A stretch of DNA of 64,000 bases, from the NCBI GenBank assembly GCA_002478885.1, contig DLKC01000063.1:1-64000 (forward strand), given 5' to 3'. Of the stretch, positions 45,610 to 54,424 are shown one piece after another. Within the stretch, counting starts at the first letter, position 1; the number at the start of each line of letters is the position of its first letter. Made by a program: the position numbers and the translations under genes. Under the pieces are notes generated by a model that saw only the letters and a program-made list of their open reading frames with translations, was not told the DNA's origin and did not search any database. The stretch is from Chitinophagaceae bacterium UBA7600. GTDB lineage: Bacteria; Bacteroidota; Bacteroidia; Chitinophagales; Chitinophagaceae.

Positions 45610-45954
45610 ATGAATATTGAGGATGACCTGCAGCAGCGCTGGTGGAACCTGGAGGCAAAACTTGTTGAGCGTTTTGGAAAGAAGCCGGATATGGAAGCAA
45701 TTCTGTTCCTTATTGGCCTGCAGGAAACAAATTTTACCAGTACAAAAATTACGAAAGAACAAAAACAAGACCTGATGCATGTTGCCGTATGTACCTTACT
45801 TGCGCAAAGCGGGTACTATGAACTGCACAACGTTGATGGTGATGGCTGGCCGCATTTTAAACAGCTAAAAGATCTTCCGGTTAATGGCTTAACTGAACAA
45901 GAAAATTTTTTGAAAGACCATATTTTGCTTTACTTCGAACAGAACGGATTTTAA
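45610..45954 (+). CDS. Conserved hypothetical protein, cytoplasmic
   Basis: 114 residues from ATG 45610 (MNIEDDLQQRWWNLEAKLV); the longer frame from 45580 would begin inside the promoter. It has helical character with EAILFLIGLQETNFT and KEQKQDLMHVAVCTLLAQSGYY as the most distinctive parts. It resembles small uncharacterised Bacteroidota proteins found near serS, but I assign no function. Nine bases separate its stop from the cyclophilin start, so the two are probably one transcript. Confidence 0.75.
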   Translation: MNIEDDLQQRWWNLEAKLVERFGKKPDMEAILFLIGLQETNFTSTKITKEQKQDLMHVAVCTLLAQSGYYELHNVDGDGWPHFKQLKDLPVNGLTEQENFLKDHILLYFEQNGF

Positions 45955-45963
45955 AAGCTCATC

Positions 45964-46677
45964 ATGAAAAAAATAATTTTAATTCTCGCATTGTCTATTG
46001 TCGCTGTAAACTTGTTTTCGCAAAATGCTACCAAAGCTAAACCTGCCGCAGCTGCCAAACCTGCAACAGCAGTTAAGGGCCGCCTGGTACTGATTACCAC
46101 CGATTATGGCTCTATTACGGTAAAACTCTATGATTCAACACCGCAACACAGGGATAATTTTATTAAACTGGTAAAGCAGGGTTTTTACGACAGCCTGATG
46201 TTTCACCGTGTTATCAATGAGTTTATGATACAGGGAGGAGACCCTACCAGTAAATATGCCGACAGTACGGCGATGCTTGGTGCAGGTGAAGCACCTGGCG
46301 ACCGTATACCTGCGGAATTCAACCCGGCCTATATTCACAAGAAAGGCGTACTTGCCGCAGCGAGGGATAATAACCCTGAAAAGGCAAGCAGTAACTGCCA
46401 GTTTTATATTGTGCAGGGACGAAAATCAAGCGATGAGGAACTTAATAGTATTGAGTGTAATGTAAGGCAAGGTGGAGACTTGTTATTCCGGTACACTGAA
46501 GCGCAAAGAAAAATTTATAAGACTGTTGGTGGTACGCCATTTCTCGATCAGAATTATACGGTATTTGGGGAAGTAGTGAAGGGGCTCGATGTAATCGACA
46601 AAATTGCAAAAGCGCCTACGAATTCAGGGGACAGGCCGGTGAAGAATATTCGCATGAAAATGAAAATGCTCAACTGA
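45964..46677 (+). CDS. Peptidylprolyl isomerase, cyclophilin type
   Basis: 237 residues. Signal peptide (IILILALSIVAVNLFSQ) with Ala/Lys/Pro-rich linker, then the cyclophilin domain: GSITVKLYDSTPQHRDNF, FHRVINEFMIQGGDP, NCQFYIVQG and FGEVVKGLDVIDKI. The catalytic Arg in FHRV and QGGDP block are intact. An insertion of about 25 residues (SIECNVRQGGDLLFRYT) is seen in Bacteroidota periplasmic members. It assists folding of exported proteins. Confidence 0.94.
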   Translation: MKKIILILALSIVAVNLFSQNATKAKPAAAAKPATAVKGRLVLITTDYGSITVKLYDSTPQHRDNFIKLVKQGFYDSLMFHRVINEFMIQGGDPTSKYADSTAMLGAGEAPGDRIPAEFNPAYIHKKGVLAAARDNNPEKASSNCQFYIVQGRKSSDEELNSIECNVRQGGDLLFRYTEAQRKIYKTVGGTPFLDQNYTVFGEVVKGLDVIDKIAKAPTNSGDRPVKNIRMKMKMLN

Positions 46678-46730
46678 TTATATTTGGAGAGAGCTTCTTT
46701 GAACTGTTGACCAGAGCCCGGGCCGCTGAT

Positions 46731-46745
46731 GTGTGCGACGCAAGT
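46731..46745 (+). repeat. Partial copy of the intergenic element, subtype A
   Basis: GTGTGCGACGCAAGT followed by GGTGATGCCACGC; the GTACAA end is missing. It lies between the cyclophilin and gcvH genes. Confidence 0.72.
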
Positions 46746-46865
46746 GGTGATGCCACGCTGACGGGTAGCCAGGTCAAAAAATAAAACAACAAGGGCAACA
46801 TGCCATGTGAACTTAGTTTTTAATCGAATTTTTTATTCAATATTTGTAATCAAAAATCGCACTGT

Positions 46866-47246
46866 ATGAATTTTCCTTCCGATGTTAGATACACCAAAGA
46901 ACATGAGTGGATAAAACTTGTTGATGGCAATACCGCAATTGTTGGTATTACAGACTTTGCGCAGAAAGAACTCGGCGATATCGTTTATGTTGATATACCT
47001 GCAGTAGGCAAAACTTTAAGTGCCGATGAGGTTTTTGGTACCGTTGAAGCGGTTAAAACAGTAAGCGATCTTTTTCTTCCCGTTGCTGCAACAATACTTG
47101 AAGTAAACAGCCAACTGGAAAAACAACCCGAACTGGTGAATACAGATCCGTATGGCGACGGCTGGATGGTGAAAATAGCTGTAAGCGATGTTGCAGCTGT
47201 TGAGGCATTAATGGATGCAGCTGCCTATGAGAACCTGGTTGCCTGA
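46866..47246 (+). CDS. gcvH: Glycine cleavage system H protein
   Basis: 126-residue lipoyl carrier that shuttles the aminomethyl group between the P, T and L proteins. [13 protein letters not shown] is the typical start, [16 protein letters not shown] follows, and the lipoylated Lys is K64 in [20 protein letters not shown] is also standard. No gcvT or gcvP gene is adjacent. The length is normal. Confidence 0.97.
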   Translation: MNFPSDVRYTKEHEWIKLVDGNTAIVGITDFAQKELGDIVYVDIPAVGKTLSADEVFGTVEAVKTVSDLFLPVAATILEVNSQLEKQPELVNTDPYGDGWMVKIAVSDVAAVEALMDAAAYENLVA

Positions 47247-47412
47247 TTTTTGCCGCAACAGCCAGATAATTTTTTACTCCTCGTTTATAGTAATTGGTCT
47301 CCCGGACCTTGCCGGGATGTTTTATAGATTCAACCAGGAAATCTGTTGGCGGTGTTTTGTCGTATTGACTTGTGCACAAAAAAATCTTTGGCCGGGGAAT
47401 TAACCACTGACA

Positions 47413-47955
47413 ATGCAGGACTCAAAAAAATATACTGAAGCGGAACTGGTGTCGTTACTAAAAGAACGGCAGCAGCCAGTGTTCAGTTATTTGTATGATA
47501 ATTATTCCGGTGCATTGTTCAGTGTAATTAATGCTATTATTCCGGACAAGGACACGGCAGGAGATGTGTTGCAGGAAGTGTTTGTAAAAATATGGAAGCA
47601 GTCAGCAACCTACGATGCAACAAAAGGCCGGCTATTCACCTGGATGATGAATATTGCCCGCAATGCATCGATAGATATGCTGCGCAGCAAAAATTACCAG
47701 CACAATGCACAAAACCGGGAATTAACCGGCAACGTATATGAGCAAGTAGGCACCACGGTCACCAATATCGACCAGATTGGTTTGAGGAAATTGGTTCACA
47801 CCCTGAAAAGCGAGCAAAAGGTGCTTGTTGAATTGTCTTACTTTGAAGGCTACACACAGGATGAGATTTCCAAAATGCTGAATATACCTTTGGGGACCGT
47901 GAAAACACGGCTCAGGGCCGCGTTATTGCAATTACGTGAATTAGTTAAAAATTAA
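47413..47955 (+). CDS. ECF-type RNA polymerase sigma factor
   Basis: 180 residues. Sigma region 2: FSYLYDNYSGALFSVINAI, DAGD-like TAGDVLQEVFVKIWKQ, GRLFTWMMNIARNASIDML. Region 4: LVELSYFEGYTQDEISKML and PLGTVKTRLRAALLQLREL, with the helix-turn-helix. No ECF extension. The next gene is a matching membrane anti-sigma factor two bases downstream, so this is a sigma/anti-sigma operon. Confidence 0.93.
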   Translation: MQDSKKYTEAELVSLLKERQQPVFSYLYDNYSGALFSVINAIIPDKDTAGDVLQEVFVKIWKQSATYDATKGRLFTWMMNIARNASIDMLRSKNYQHNAQNRELTGNVYEQVGTTVTNIDQIGLRKLVHTLKSEQKVLVELSYFEGYTQDEISKMLNIPLGTVKTRLRAALLQLRELVKN

Positions 47956-47956
47956 A

Positions 47957-48790
47957 GTGAACATACAGGCATACATAGAAAGCGGTATAATTGAAAGCTA
48001 TGTGCTGGGGCTTGCGGATGCTGATGAATCTGCAGAACTGGAAATGCTTTGCCGGCAGCATCCTGAAATACAAGCAGCGTTGACCAACTTTGAAACGCAA
48101 ATCGAAAAGCAGGCTTTCAATAATGCGATCGCTCCGCCACCGGAATTGAAGGACCGACTTATGGATATGCTTGAGCAGGATTTTAAAGAACAAAACGACA
48201 GCAAAAAAATACCCCCGCCGATAGTAGAAATGAACAACATACAGAATGCCGGCACCAGGCAAAGTTCTTTCTGGAGATATTTTGCCGCTGCCTCCGTAAT
48301 TCTGCTTATTGGCAGCGCTGCCTTAAATCTTTATCTCTACAATAACTATAACGATACAGCTGCCAGGTATGAGGCTTTGCTTGCCGAACGAAACAACCTG
48401 CAGGCGAGCAATGGTGTTTTTCAAACCCGGCTTAACGGGCTCGAAGAAAGTTTTCGCATCATCCAAAACCCACAGGTGCTTGCTGTTAAGCTCCCCGGCG
48501 TAAATGGACACACAGAAAATATTGCTGCAGTATATTGGGACAGCCAGACCAAAGATGTGTATTTAATGCCTACCAAAATGGATAAGGCTCCGGAAGGCAA
48601 ACAATACCAACTGTGGGCAATAGTTGATGGCAAACCTGTTGATGCCGGAATGGTTGAAGATTGCAACGGCCTATGTAAAATGAAAAACATTTCCAAGGCG
48701 CAAGCCTTTGCCATAACGCTTGAGGACAAGGGTGGAAGTCCTGCCCCGCATCTCGAAGCGCTTTATGTTTACGGCAATGTAAATGGCTAA
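47957..48790 (+). CDS. Anti-sigma factor (RskA-like), GTG start
   Basis: 277 residues. The N-terminal anti-sigma domain (YIESGIIESYVLGLADADE) is cytoplasmic, a single membrane span lies near residues 104-124 (FAAASVILLIGSAALNLYLY), and the periplasmic RskA-type C-domain follows (GHTENIAAVYWDSQTKDVYL, GKQYQLWAIVDGKPVDAG). It sequesters the ECF factor encoded just upstream and presumably releases it on an envelope signal. The start is the GTG at 47957, right after the sigma stop codon. Confidence 0.9.
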   Translation: MNIQAYIESGIIESYVLGLADADESAELEMLCRQHPEIQAALTNFETQIEKQAFNNAIAPPPELKDRLMDMLEQDFKEQNDSKKIPPPIVEMNNIQNAGTRQSSFWRYFAAASVILLIGSAALNLYLYNNYNDTAARYEALLAERNNLQASNGVFQTRLNGLEESFRIIQNPQVLAVKLPGVNGHTENIAAVYWDSQTKDVYLMPTKMDKAPEGKQYQLWAIVDGKPVDAGMVEDCNGLCKMKNISKAQAFAITLEDKGGSPAPHLEALYVYGNVNG

Positions 48791-48856
48791 AACCCCATCC
48801 CGTTTTTTCAGTAGAATTTTTTTGGAATCCCGGCTAAAGTGCATTTGGCGTCTTTC

Positions 48857-48876
48857 GTTGCGTCGCACACTTGTAC
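48857..48876 (-). repeat. Single copy of the intergenic element, subtype A
   Basis: GTTGCGTCGCACACTTGTAC, 67 bases past the anti-sigma stop in a 199-base gap. Confidence 0.85.
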
Positions 48877-48989
48877 TTCTGTAACAGCACCCAGCAGATC
48901 TTTTATAACGATTGATGCATTGCTGAATTGCGTGGCCATGCAGTTCAAACTTATATTATTTGTAAAACAGACATGAATTACTAACTTTC

Positions 48990-49364
48990 ATGAAAATAAA
49001 TATCATGGCAGATAGCTCCTTTACCGGCAACGAATCAACACCGGATTATGTTCCTACCAGTGATGAAAAAACGCTGGCTTTATTATCGCACATCCTTACA
49101 TTTATTGCACCTTTTATTGCCCCGCTGATCATTTATCTTGTAAAAAAAGACGAGTCGAAATTTATAGCTGCACATGCCAAAGAATCGCTTAATTTCCAAA
49201 TCACTGTTATCATTATTTGTATTGTGCTTTTTATAACTGTGATCGGTATATTGCTTTTGTGGGCGATCGGCCTTATTGCGTCAGTTTTGGTAATTGTTGC
49301 AACCATCAAGGCGAGTGAGGGAAAACTTTACCGGTACCCTTTCAGCCTGCGATTAATAAAGTAG
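48990..49364 (+). CDS. DUF4870 domain-containing membrane protein
   Basis: 124 residues. A hydrophilic N-terminus is followed by the DUF4870 core: SDEKTLALLSHILTFIAPFI, APLIIYLVKKDESKFI, AHAKESLNFQIT and two further membrane spans (VIIICIVLFITVIGILLLW and the segment after it). Family function is unknown; related proteins are seen as small membrane stress or chloroplast Tic20-like proteins. ATG 49005 (MADSSF) is an equally possible start. Confidence 0.85.
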   Translation: MKINIMADSSFTGNESTPDYVPTSDEKTLALLSHILTFIAPFIAPLIIYLVKKDESKFIAAHAKESLNFQITVIIICIVLFITVIGILLLWAIGLIASVLVIVATIKASEGKLYRYPFSLRLIK

Positions 49365-49390
49365 TGGCCGAGATTTAACGTACTATAAAT

Positions 49391-49430
49391 AGCGTTGCTC
49401 AACCCGTTGAACAACGCTTTTTCTTTTTTT
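49391..49430 (+). terminator. Terminator after the DUF4870 gene
   Basis: AGCGTTG (49391-49397) pairs with CAACGCT (49412-49418), extended by TCAA/TTGA inside, then a T run. Confidence 0.8.
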
Positions 49431-49463
49431 GACTAGCGTGGTTATGCTGCGCAGGGCTATGGA

Positions 49464-49483
49464 GTACAAGAGTGCGACGCAAC
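49464..49483 (+). repeat. Single copy of the intergenic element, subtype A
   Basis: GTACAAGAGTGCGACGCAAC in the 438-base gap 49365-49802 ahead of nrdJ. The gap also holds the DUF4870 terminator and the DnaA-box-like cluster at 49653-49729. Confidence 0.86.
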
Positions 49484-49652
49484 AACAGCCGCCGGTTTGG
49501 TAAAAGCCGGTATCAAAATTGCCATTTCACCCTTCTTCGAAGTAAAATGGCAACAGGCTAACAATTTTTGAATGTTGCGGGTTTGCTGGTTAGTTATTGC
49601 TTCTACTTATACGAAGAAATTTTCAATAAACGGCACAAAAATTTAGTGGTTG

Positions 49653-49729
49653 TGTGGACATGTTTGTGGATAATCGTTCAAATACAGTGCGGGTTTGAAC
49701 TGCGAAATGTGGAAAGCCGATTTTCCACA
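49653..49729. promoter_or_regulatory. Cluster of DnaA-box-like sites upstream of nrdJ
   Basis: TGTGGATAA at 49665-49673 is a perfect DnaA box on the minus strand. TTTTCCACA at 49721-49729 differs by one base. TGTGGACAT (49653) and TGTGGAAAG (49708) differ by two. The last two sites of the cluster form an 8-bp inverted repeat (TGTGGAAA ... TTTCCACA, 6-base spacer). The cluster ends 73 bases before the nrdJ ATG. Confidence 0.5.
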
Positions 49730-49802
49730 AGCTGTTAATATCTATGACTGCATTTTTCCGATTTGAAAGGATATTTTCGTCAACTGCTAAAAAATAAAAA
49801 CG

Positions 49803-52800
49803 ATGGCAAAAAATAATTCCCAAACACATAAAACCAATAACTCCATGCAAAAACCAGGCGCCCAAAACGGCTTGCTATTCGACCGCCGTTTTACAAAGGA
49901 GGAGGTGACTCCTTTCGACCAGTTCGAATACGATTACCGCACGAGTATTATCCGTAATCCCAACGGCGAAGTGGTATTTGAAATGAACAATGTTGAAGTG
50001 CCAAGGCAGTGGAGCCAGATAGCAACAGATATACTTGCGCAAAAATATTTCCGTAAAGCCGGCATTCCGCAGCCGGATGGTTCATTGGGCCGGGAAACCT
50101 CTGTAAAGCAGGTTGCTCACCGTATGGCTAATTGCTGGAAGGTATGGGGTGAACAATATGGCTATTTTGCCTCTGCTAAAGATGCACAGGTTTTTTATGA
50201 TGAGTTGGTTTATAGTATTCTTAACCAGGCTTGCGTGCCAAACAGTCCGCAGTGGTTTAATACTGGGCTTCATACAACATACGGCATCACCGGTAAACCA
50301 CAAGGCCATTATTATGTGGATGCCGTCGATGGTGTTTTGAAAAAATCTCAGAATGCATACGAGCGTCCCCAGCCGCACGCCTGCTTTATATTGAGCGTAA
50401 GCGACGACCTGGTGAACGAAGGTGGAATTATGGATCTGTGGACAAGGGAAGCAAGAATATTTAAATATGGGTCTGGTGTGGGAACTAATTTTTCCCAGAT
50501 ACGTGGGGAAGGTGAGAAGCTGAGTGGTGGCGGTACATCCAGTGGCCTGATGAGTTTCTTAAAAATTGGTGACCGCGCTGCAGGCGCCATTAAAAGTGGT
50601 GGCACAACGCGCCGTGCTGCTAAAATGGTTTGTCTTGATCTCGACCATCCGGAAATAATGAAATTCATTAACTGGAAAATGGAAGAGGAGAAAAAAGTAG
50701 GTGCTTTGATTGCCGCCGGTTATGATTCACATTATGAAGGAGAAGCTTATTTAACCGTATCAGGACAAAACTCTAATAACTCCGTTCGGGTACCGAACGA
50801 ATTCTTCAAAGTGCTTGAAGAAGACGGCGATTGGGAATTGAAGGCCAGGACCGATGGCAGGGTGATGAAAAAAATCCCTGCGCGTGAAGTTTGGAACCAG
50901 ATCGCGTATGCTGCATGGCGCTGTGCTGACCCGGGTACGCAATACGATACCACGATCAACGAATGGCATACTTGTCCAAAAGGTGGTCGCATTAACGCAT
51001 CAAACCCTTGCAGTGAGTATATGTTCCTTGACAATACTGCCTGCAACCTGGCAAGTGCCAACCTGATGAAATTCTTCGATACAGAGACCAATACGCTGGA
51101 CGTAGAAGGTTTTGAATATACCTGCCGGCTCTGGACAGTGGTGCTTGAAATATCTGTGTTAATGGCACAGTTTCCATCAAGAGACGTAGCACAATTGTCT
51201 TACGATTACAGAACCTTAGGTCTTGGTTTTGCCAACCTGGGGACAGTCTTAATGGTAAGTGGCATTCCTTACGACAGCGAGCAGGCACGCGGCATTGCAG
51301 GCGCTGTAACAGCGATCATGACGGGTATCGCCTATAAAACATCTGCAGAGATGGCCGGCGTAATGGGTGCATTCCCCCGCTACGAGGAAAACAAGGCCGA
51401 TATGTTGAGGGTAATGCATAATCATCGCGCTGCCGCTTATGATGCGTCTGAAGCCTATGATGGTTTAAGTGTTAAGCCTGTTGGCATTAACGCCAAATAT
51501 TGCCCTGATTATCTATTAAAAGCCGCAACAAAAGCATGGGATGATGCAGTACAACTGGGTGAAAAATATGGTTACCGTAATGCACAGACAACCGTAATTG
51601 CCCCAACCGGGACAATCGGTCTTGTAATGGATTGCGACACTACCGGTGTTGAGCCCGATTTCGCCCTCGTTAAATTCAAGAAACTAGCAGGTGGGGGTTA
51701 TTTCAAAATAATCAACCAAAGTGTTCCGGCAGCATTGAAAAATCTTAATTATACAGAAAAGCAGATCGACGCCATTGTAAAATATGCTGTAGGTTCTGCA
51801 ACATTTGAAGGTGCCCCTTTCATCAACCCACAAACGCTTAGTGAAAAAGGTTTTCTCGCTGATGAAATCAAGAAGCTGAATGAAGCAGCGAAATCTGCTT
51901 TTGAGATCAGCTTTGTGTTTAATAAATTCTCATTGGGTGAAGCTTGCCTGGAAAGACTGGGTTTTAGCGCCGACCAATACAATGACTGGAACTTTGACCT
52001 GCTTGGGGCATTAGGTTTTTCAGATGAAGAGATCGATACTGCCAATGACTATGTATGTGGCACAATGACTGTAGAAGGCGCACCAGAACTAAAGCCTGAG
52101 CACCTGCCCGTTTTTGATTGCGCTAACAAATGCGGTAAAAAAGGCGAAAGGTATATTCATGCACATGGCCATATCAAAATGATGGCCGCCTGCCAGCCGT
52201 TCCTCAGCGGTGCGATCTCAAAAACGATCAACCTGCCGCATGAAGCCACTGTAGAAGAAATTGCAGACTGTTATATGCTTAGCTGGAAACTGGGCTTAAA
52301 GGCCAACGCCTTATACCGCGATGGTTCTAAGTTGTCGCAGCCGCTCAGTAATAAATCAGACAAGAAGAAAAAAGCAGACGAAACAAAAACAGAAGAAGCT
52401 GAACTTTCAACTGTAGAAGCACAGCCAGAGAGCAATATCGTAGACCTTGGTAAACTCACCGTAGAAGAATTGCTCGATGAGGTGCAGAAGCGTATGCAGG
52501 AAAGCAGCGATACTTCATTAAAACGCCAGCTTTCAAAAATCGTTGAGCGTAAATCATTACCGGCAAAACGTCGTGGCTTTACGCAAAAGGCAAAAGTTGG
52601 CGGACAAGTGATCTTCCTCCGCACCGGCGAATACAACGATGGAACGCTTGGCGAGATCTTCATTGATCTTGCAAAAGAAGGTTCAACGCTTCGCAGTCTT
52701 ATGAACTGTTTTGCCATTTCTATTTCCGTTGGGTTACAATATGGCGTACCGCTGGAAGAGTTCGTAGAGAAGTTTATATTCACCAAGTTTGAGCCTGCCG

Positions 52801-53183
52801 GAATGGTAGATCACCCTAATATCAAAACAACTACGTCGCTTGTTGATTTTGTGTTCCGCGCCCTTGCTTATGAATACCTTGGCCGCACTGACCTGGTTCA
52901 TGTAATCGACAGGCCCGAAATTGCCAACACAGGTGACGAAGAGATTACTCTGATTGGTAAACCCGAACTGAGCAATGTAAGAGTTACTGCCTCTGCAACT
53001 CCCCAGCCACAAAGGGCACAGAAGCAGGCGGTAAAAGCTGAAGTTGGTTTGGATGCCGTAAATGCAGCGGCCAAAAACATGCAGAGCGACGCGCCTGCCT
53101 GTAATGTATGCGGGCATATTACGCTAAGAAGCGGCACTTGTTACAAATGCCTCAACTGCGGCAACAGCATGGGTTGCAGCTAA
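49803..53183 (+). CDS. nrdJ: Vitamin B12-dependent (class II) ribonucleoside-diphosphate reductase
   Basis: 1126-residue adenosylcobalamin-dependent ribonucleotide reductase that supplies dNTPs independent of oxygen. Landmarks: PNSPQWFNTGLH, PQPHACFILSVSDDL (redox Cys), GSGVGTNFSQIRG, NPCSEYMFLDNTACNLASAN (active-site Cys/Glu region), IAPTGTIGLVMDCDTTGVEP. After about residue 830 comes a charged linker (KSDKKKKADETKTEEAEL), a C-terminal accessory domain (GQVIFLRTGEYNDGTLGEIF) and a four-Cys zinc-ribbon-like end (CNVCGH, CYKCLNCG) with C-terminal CS. Length fits the large family members. No cobalamin riboswitch is visible upstream. Confidence 0.96.
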   Translation: MAKNNSQTHKTNNSMQKPGAQNGLLFDRRFTKEEVTPFDQFEYDYRTSIIRNPNGEVVFEMNNVEVPRQWSQIATDILAQKYFRKAGIPQPDGSLGRETSVKQVAHRMANCWKVWGEQYGYFASAKDAQVFYDELVYSILNQACVPNSPQWFNTGLHTTYGITGKPQGHYYVDAVDGVLKKSQNAYERPQPHACFILSVSDDLVNEGGIMDLWTREARIFKYGSGVGTNFSQIRGEGEKLSGGGTSSGLMSFLKIGDRAAGAIKSGGTTRRAAKMVCLDLDHPEIMKFINWKMEEEKKVGALIAAGYDSHYEGEAYLTVSGQNSNNSVRVPNEFFKVLEEDGDWELKARTDGRVMKKIPAREVWNQIAYAAWRCADPGTQYDTTINEWHTCPKGGRINASNPCSEYMFLDNTACNLASANLMKFFDTETNTLDVEGFEYTCRLWTVVLEISVLMAQFPSRDVAQLSYDYRTLGLGFANLGTVLMVSGIPYDSEQARGIAGAVTAIMTGIAYKTSAEMAGVMGAFPRYEENKADMLRVMHNHRAAAYDASEAYDGLSVKPVGINAKYCPDYLLKAATKAWDDAVQLGEKYGYRNAQTTVIAPTGTIGLVMDCDTTGVEPDFALVKFKKLAGGGYFKIINQSVPAALKNLNYTEKQIDAIVKYAVGSATFEGAPFINPQTLSEKGFLADEIKKLNEAAKSAFEISFVFNKFSLGEACLERLGFSADQYNDWNFDLLGALGFSDEEIDTANDYVCGTMTVEGAPELKPEHLPVFDCANKCGKKGERYIHAHGHIKMMAACQPFLSGAISKTINLPHEATVEEIADCYMLSWKLGLKANALYRDGSKLSQPLSNKSDKKKKADETKTEEAELSTVEAQPESNIVDLGKLTVEELLDEVQKRMQESSDTSLKRQLSKIVERKSLPAKRRGFTQKAKVGGQVIFLRTGEYNDGTLGEIFIDLAKEGSTLRSLMNCFAISISVGLQYGVPLEEFVEKFIFTKFEPAGMVDHPNIKTTTSLVDFVFRALAYEYLGRTDLVHVIDRPEIANTGDEEITLIGKPELSNVRVTASATPQPQRAQKQAVKAEVGLDAVNAAAKNMQSDAPACNVCGHITLRSGTCYKCLNCGNSMGCS

Positions 53184-53210
53184 ATTACTGCCACCCGGAT
53201 TTTGGATATG

Positions 53211-53241
53211 AACCGTTTCATTTCTTGAAACGGTTTTTTTA
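53211..53241 (+). terminator. nrdJ terminator
   Basis: AACCGTTTCA (53211-53220) pairs with TGAAACGGTT (53226-53235), loop TTTCT, followed by a run of T. Confidence 0.85.
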
Positions 53242-53291
53242 TGCCAGCAATTTTTTGGGGAGCCGGGCTTTCGCTTTTCAAGGCATCTGCT

Positions 53292-53414
53292 GTTGCGTCG
53301 CACTCTTGTACAGGTAAATATACGATCGACTGTAAAACGGCCACACATGTGCTTTTACCCACTCCCCGCTGTATTGCCGATTAAAGATGGGACCGTACAA
53401 GAGTGCGACGCAAG
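53292..53414. repeat. Inverted A/A pair of the intergenic element
   Basis: Lies in the 422-base convergent gap 53184-53605. Left arm 53292-53311 (GTTGCGTCGCACTCTTGTAC) preceded by GGCATCTGCT, right arm 53395-53414 (GTACAAGAGTGCGACGCAAG). GTAC ends inward, both subtype A, and the arms are identical over 19 bases. From 53415 to 53605 I see no gene. Confidence 0.88.
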
Positions 53415-53605
53415 CAAAGCTGCCACAAGTGCCACTGCCGGTAACCCTTCCCTGCTTTATATGTAAAGAGCAATACCTGTAAAGCACTGCTCTTTTGCTG
53501 TTGGTTTTGCAACCATGCTTAACCGCAGTTGCCTGCGGTATTTGCGTTTCGGAAAATCAGCCACACAGGGTGCGGCCATATGCACGTAATACCTACCCAC
53601 TTGCA

Positions 53606-54187
53606 TTATTCGTGCAATACTTTGTTGTCTTTATCTATGAACAATACTTTATCTCCTTTAATAATCCTGGCTTCGCCATTATCGAAACTGTCGGCGAAAT
53701 CGTATTGGGGGGAAATGTGATAATTGCCCTTGCGGTCGATATAACCCCACAGGTTCCTGGTGTTGGAGACCGGTGCCAGGCCTTCGGCGAAGCTTCTTGC
53801 CATTGGATAGTGAAAGTCGATCACTGTTTTTCCCGCATAATCTATGTAGCCGTAATTATCGCCCTTCATTGCGGCTGCGAGGCCGTCGTGGAATGACTGT
53901 GCATCGTTGAACACAGGTTCAGTAATGGCCTTTCCGGTACTGTCGATGTATTGCCATTTATCGCCTTTGCGCACTGCAGCATAGCCTTCCCTGAAACTTA
54001 GGCCTTCGTCGTATATGAGCGGAACGATAATGTTACCGTCATGATCTGTGTATCCAATTTTGTGGTCTTTGCCTACCAGTGACATGCCACAAAGGCATTG
54101 GTCAACGAAGTCGTAATTCTTTGCCCATTTTTGTGCATTGACAGTAAATGTTACCGGTAACATCAGCAATAGAAGTAAGCGTTTCAT
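53606..54187 (-). CDS. WG repeat-containing protein
   Basis: 193 residues from ATG 54187 (MKRLLLLLMLPVTFTVNAQ), a clear signal peptide. At least five WG-type beta-repeats follow: IGYTDHDGNIIVPLIYDEG, WQYIDSTGKAITEPVFND, YGYIDYAGKTVIDFHYP, WGYIDRKGNYHISPQYD and VLFIDKDNKVLHE. WG repeats are common in secreted bacterial proteins; the role is unknown. An in-frame ATG 13 codons upstream would break the signal. Confidence 0.9.
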   Translation of the reverse strand: MKRLLLLLMLPVTFTVNAQKWAKNYDFVDQCLCGMSLVGKDHKIGYTDHDGNIIVPLIYDEGLSFREGYAAVRKGDKWQYIDSTGKAITEPVFNDAQSFHDGLAAAMKGDNYGYIDYAGKTVIDFHYPMARSFAEGLAPVSNTRNLWGYIDRKGNYHISPQYDFADSFDNGEARIIKGDKVLFIDKDNKVLHE

Positions 54188-54368
54188 ATAAATAGTTTTG
54201 ATGTTTATTGTGGAAATCTGGTACAAGGTAGCAAGTGCAATAACTAAGTTTTTATGAATTGCAACAGGTAAAAGACTGATTTGAATCAGTTTCGGCTGGC
54301 TTTTTTTTGATTATTATTGAGTAACCACGAATCGCTCTTATATAAGTACTGATACAATAGCAGTGATT

Positions 54369-54400
54369 AAAAAACCCCGGTCATTCGACCGGGGTTTTTT
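54369..54400. terminator. Bidirectional terminator
   Basis: AAAAAACCCCGGTC pairs with GACCGGGGTTTTTT (54370-54400 region) around ATTC. It terminates the sugar-isomerase gene on the minus strand. Confidence 0.9.
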
Positions 54401-54424
54401 AATCAGATGAGCCGTTTACGGCTG

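Noticed and set aside
49365..49802. Cobalamin riboswitch ahead of nrdJ
   Set aside because: Looked for because the enzyme needs B12, but no B12-box-like sequence or matching fold could be seen.
53495..53896. 133-codon plus-strand frame near the WG-repeat gene
   Set aside because: Mostly opposite the WG-repeat gene, which has clear repeats and a signal peptide.
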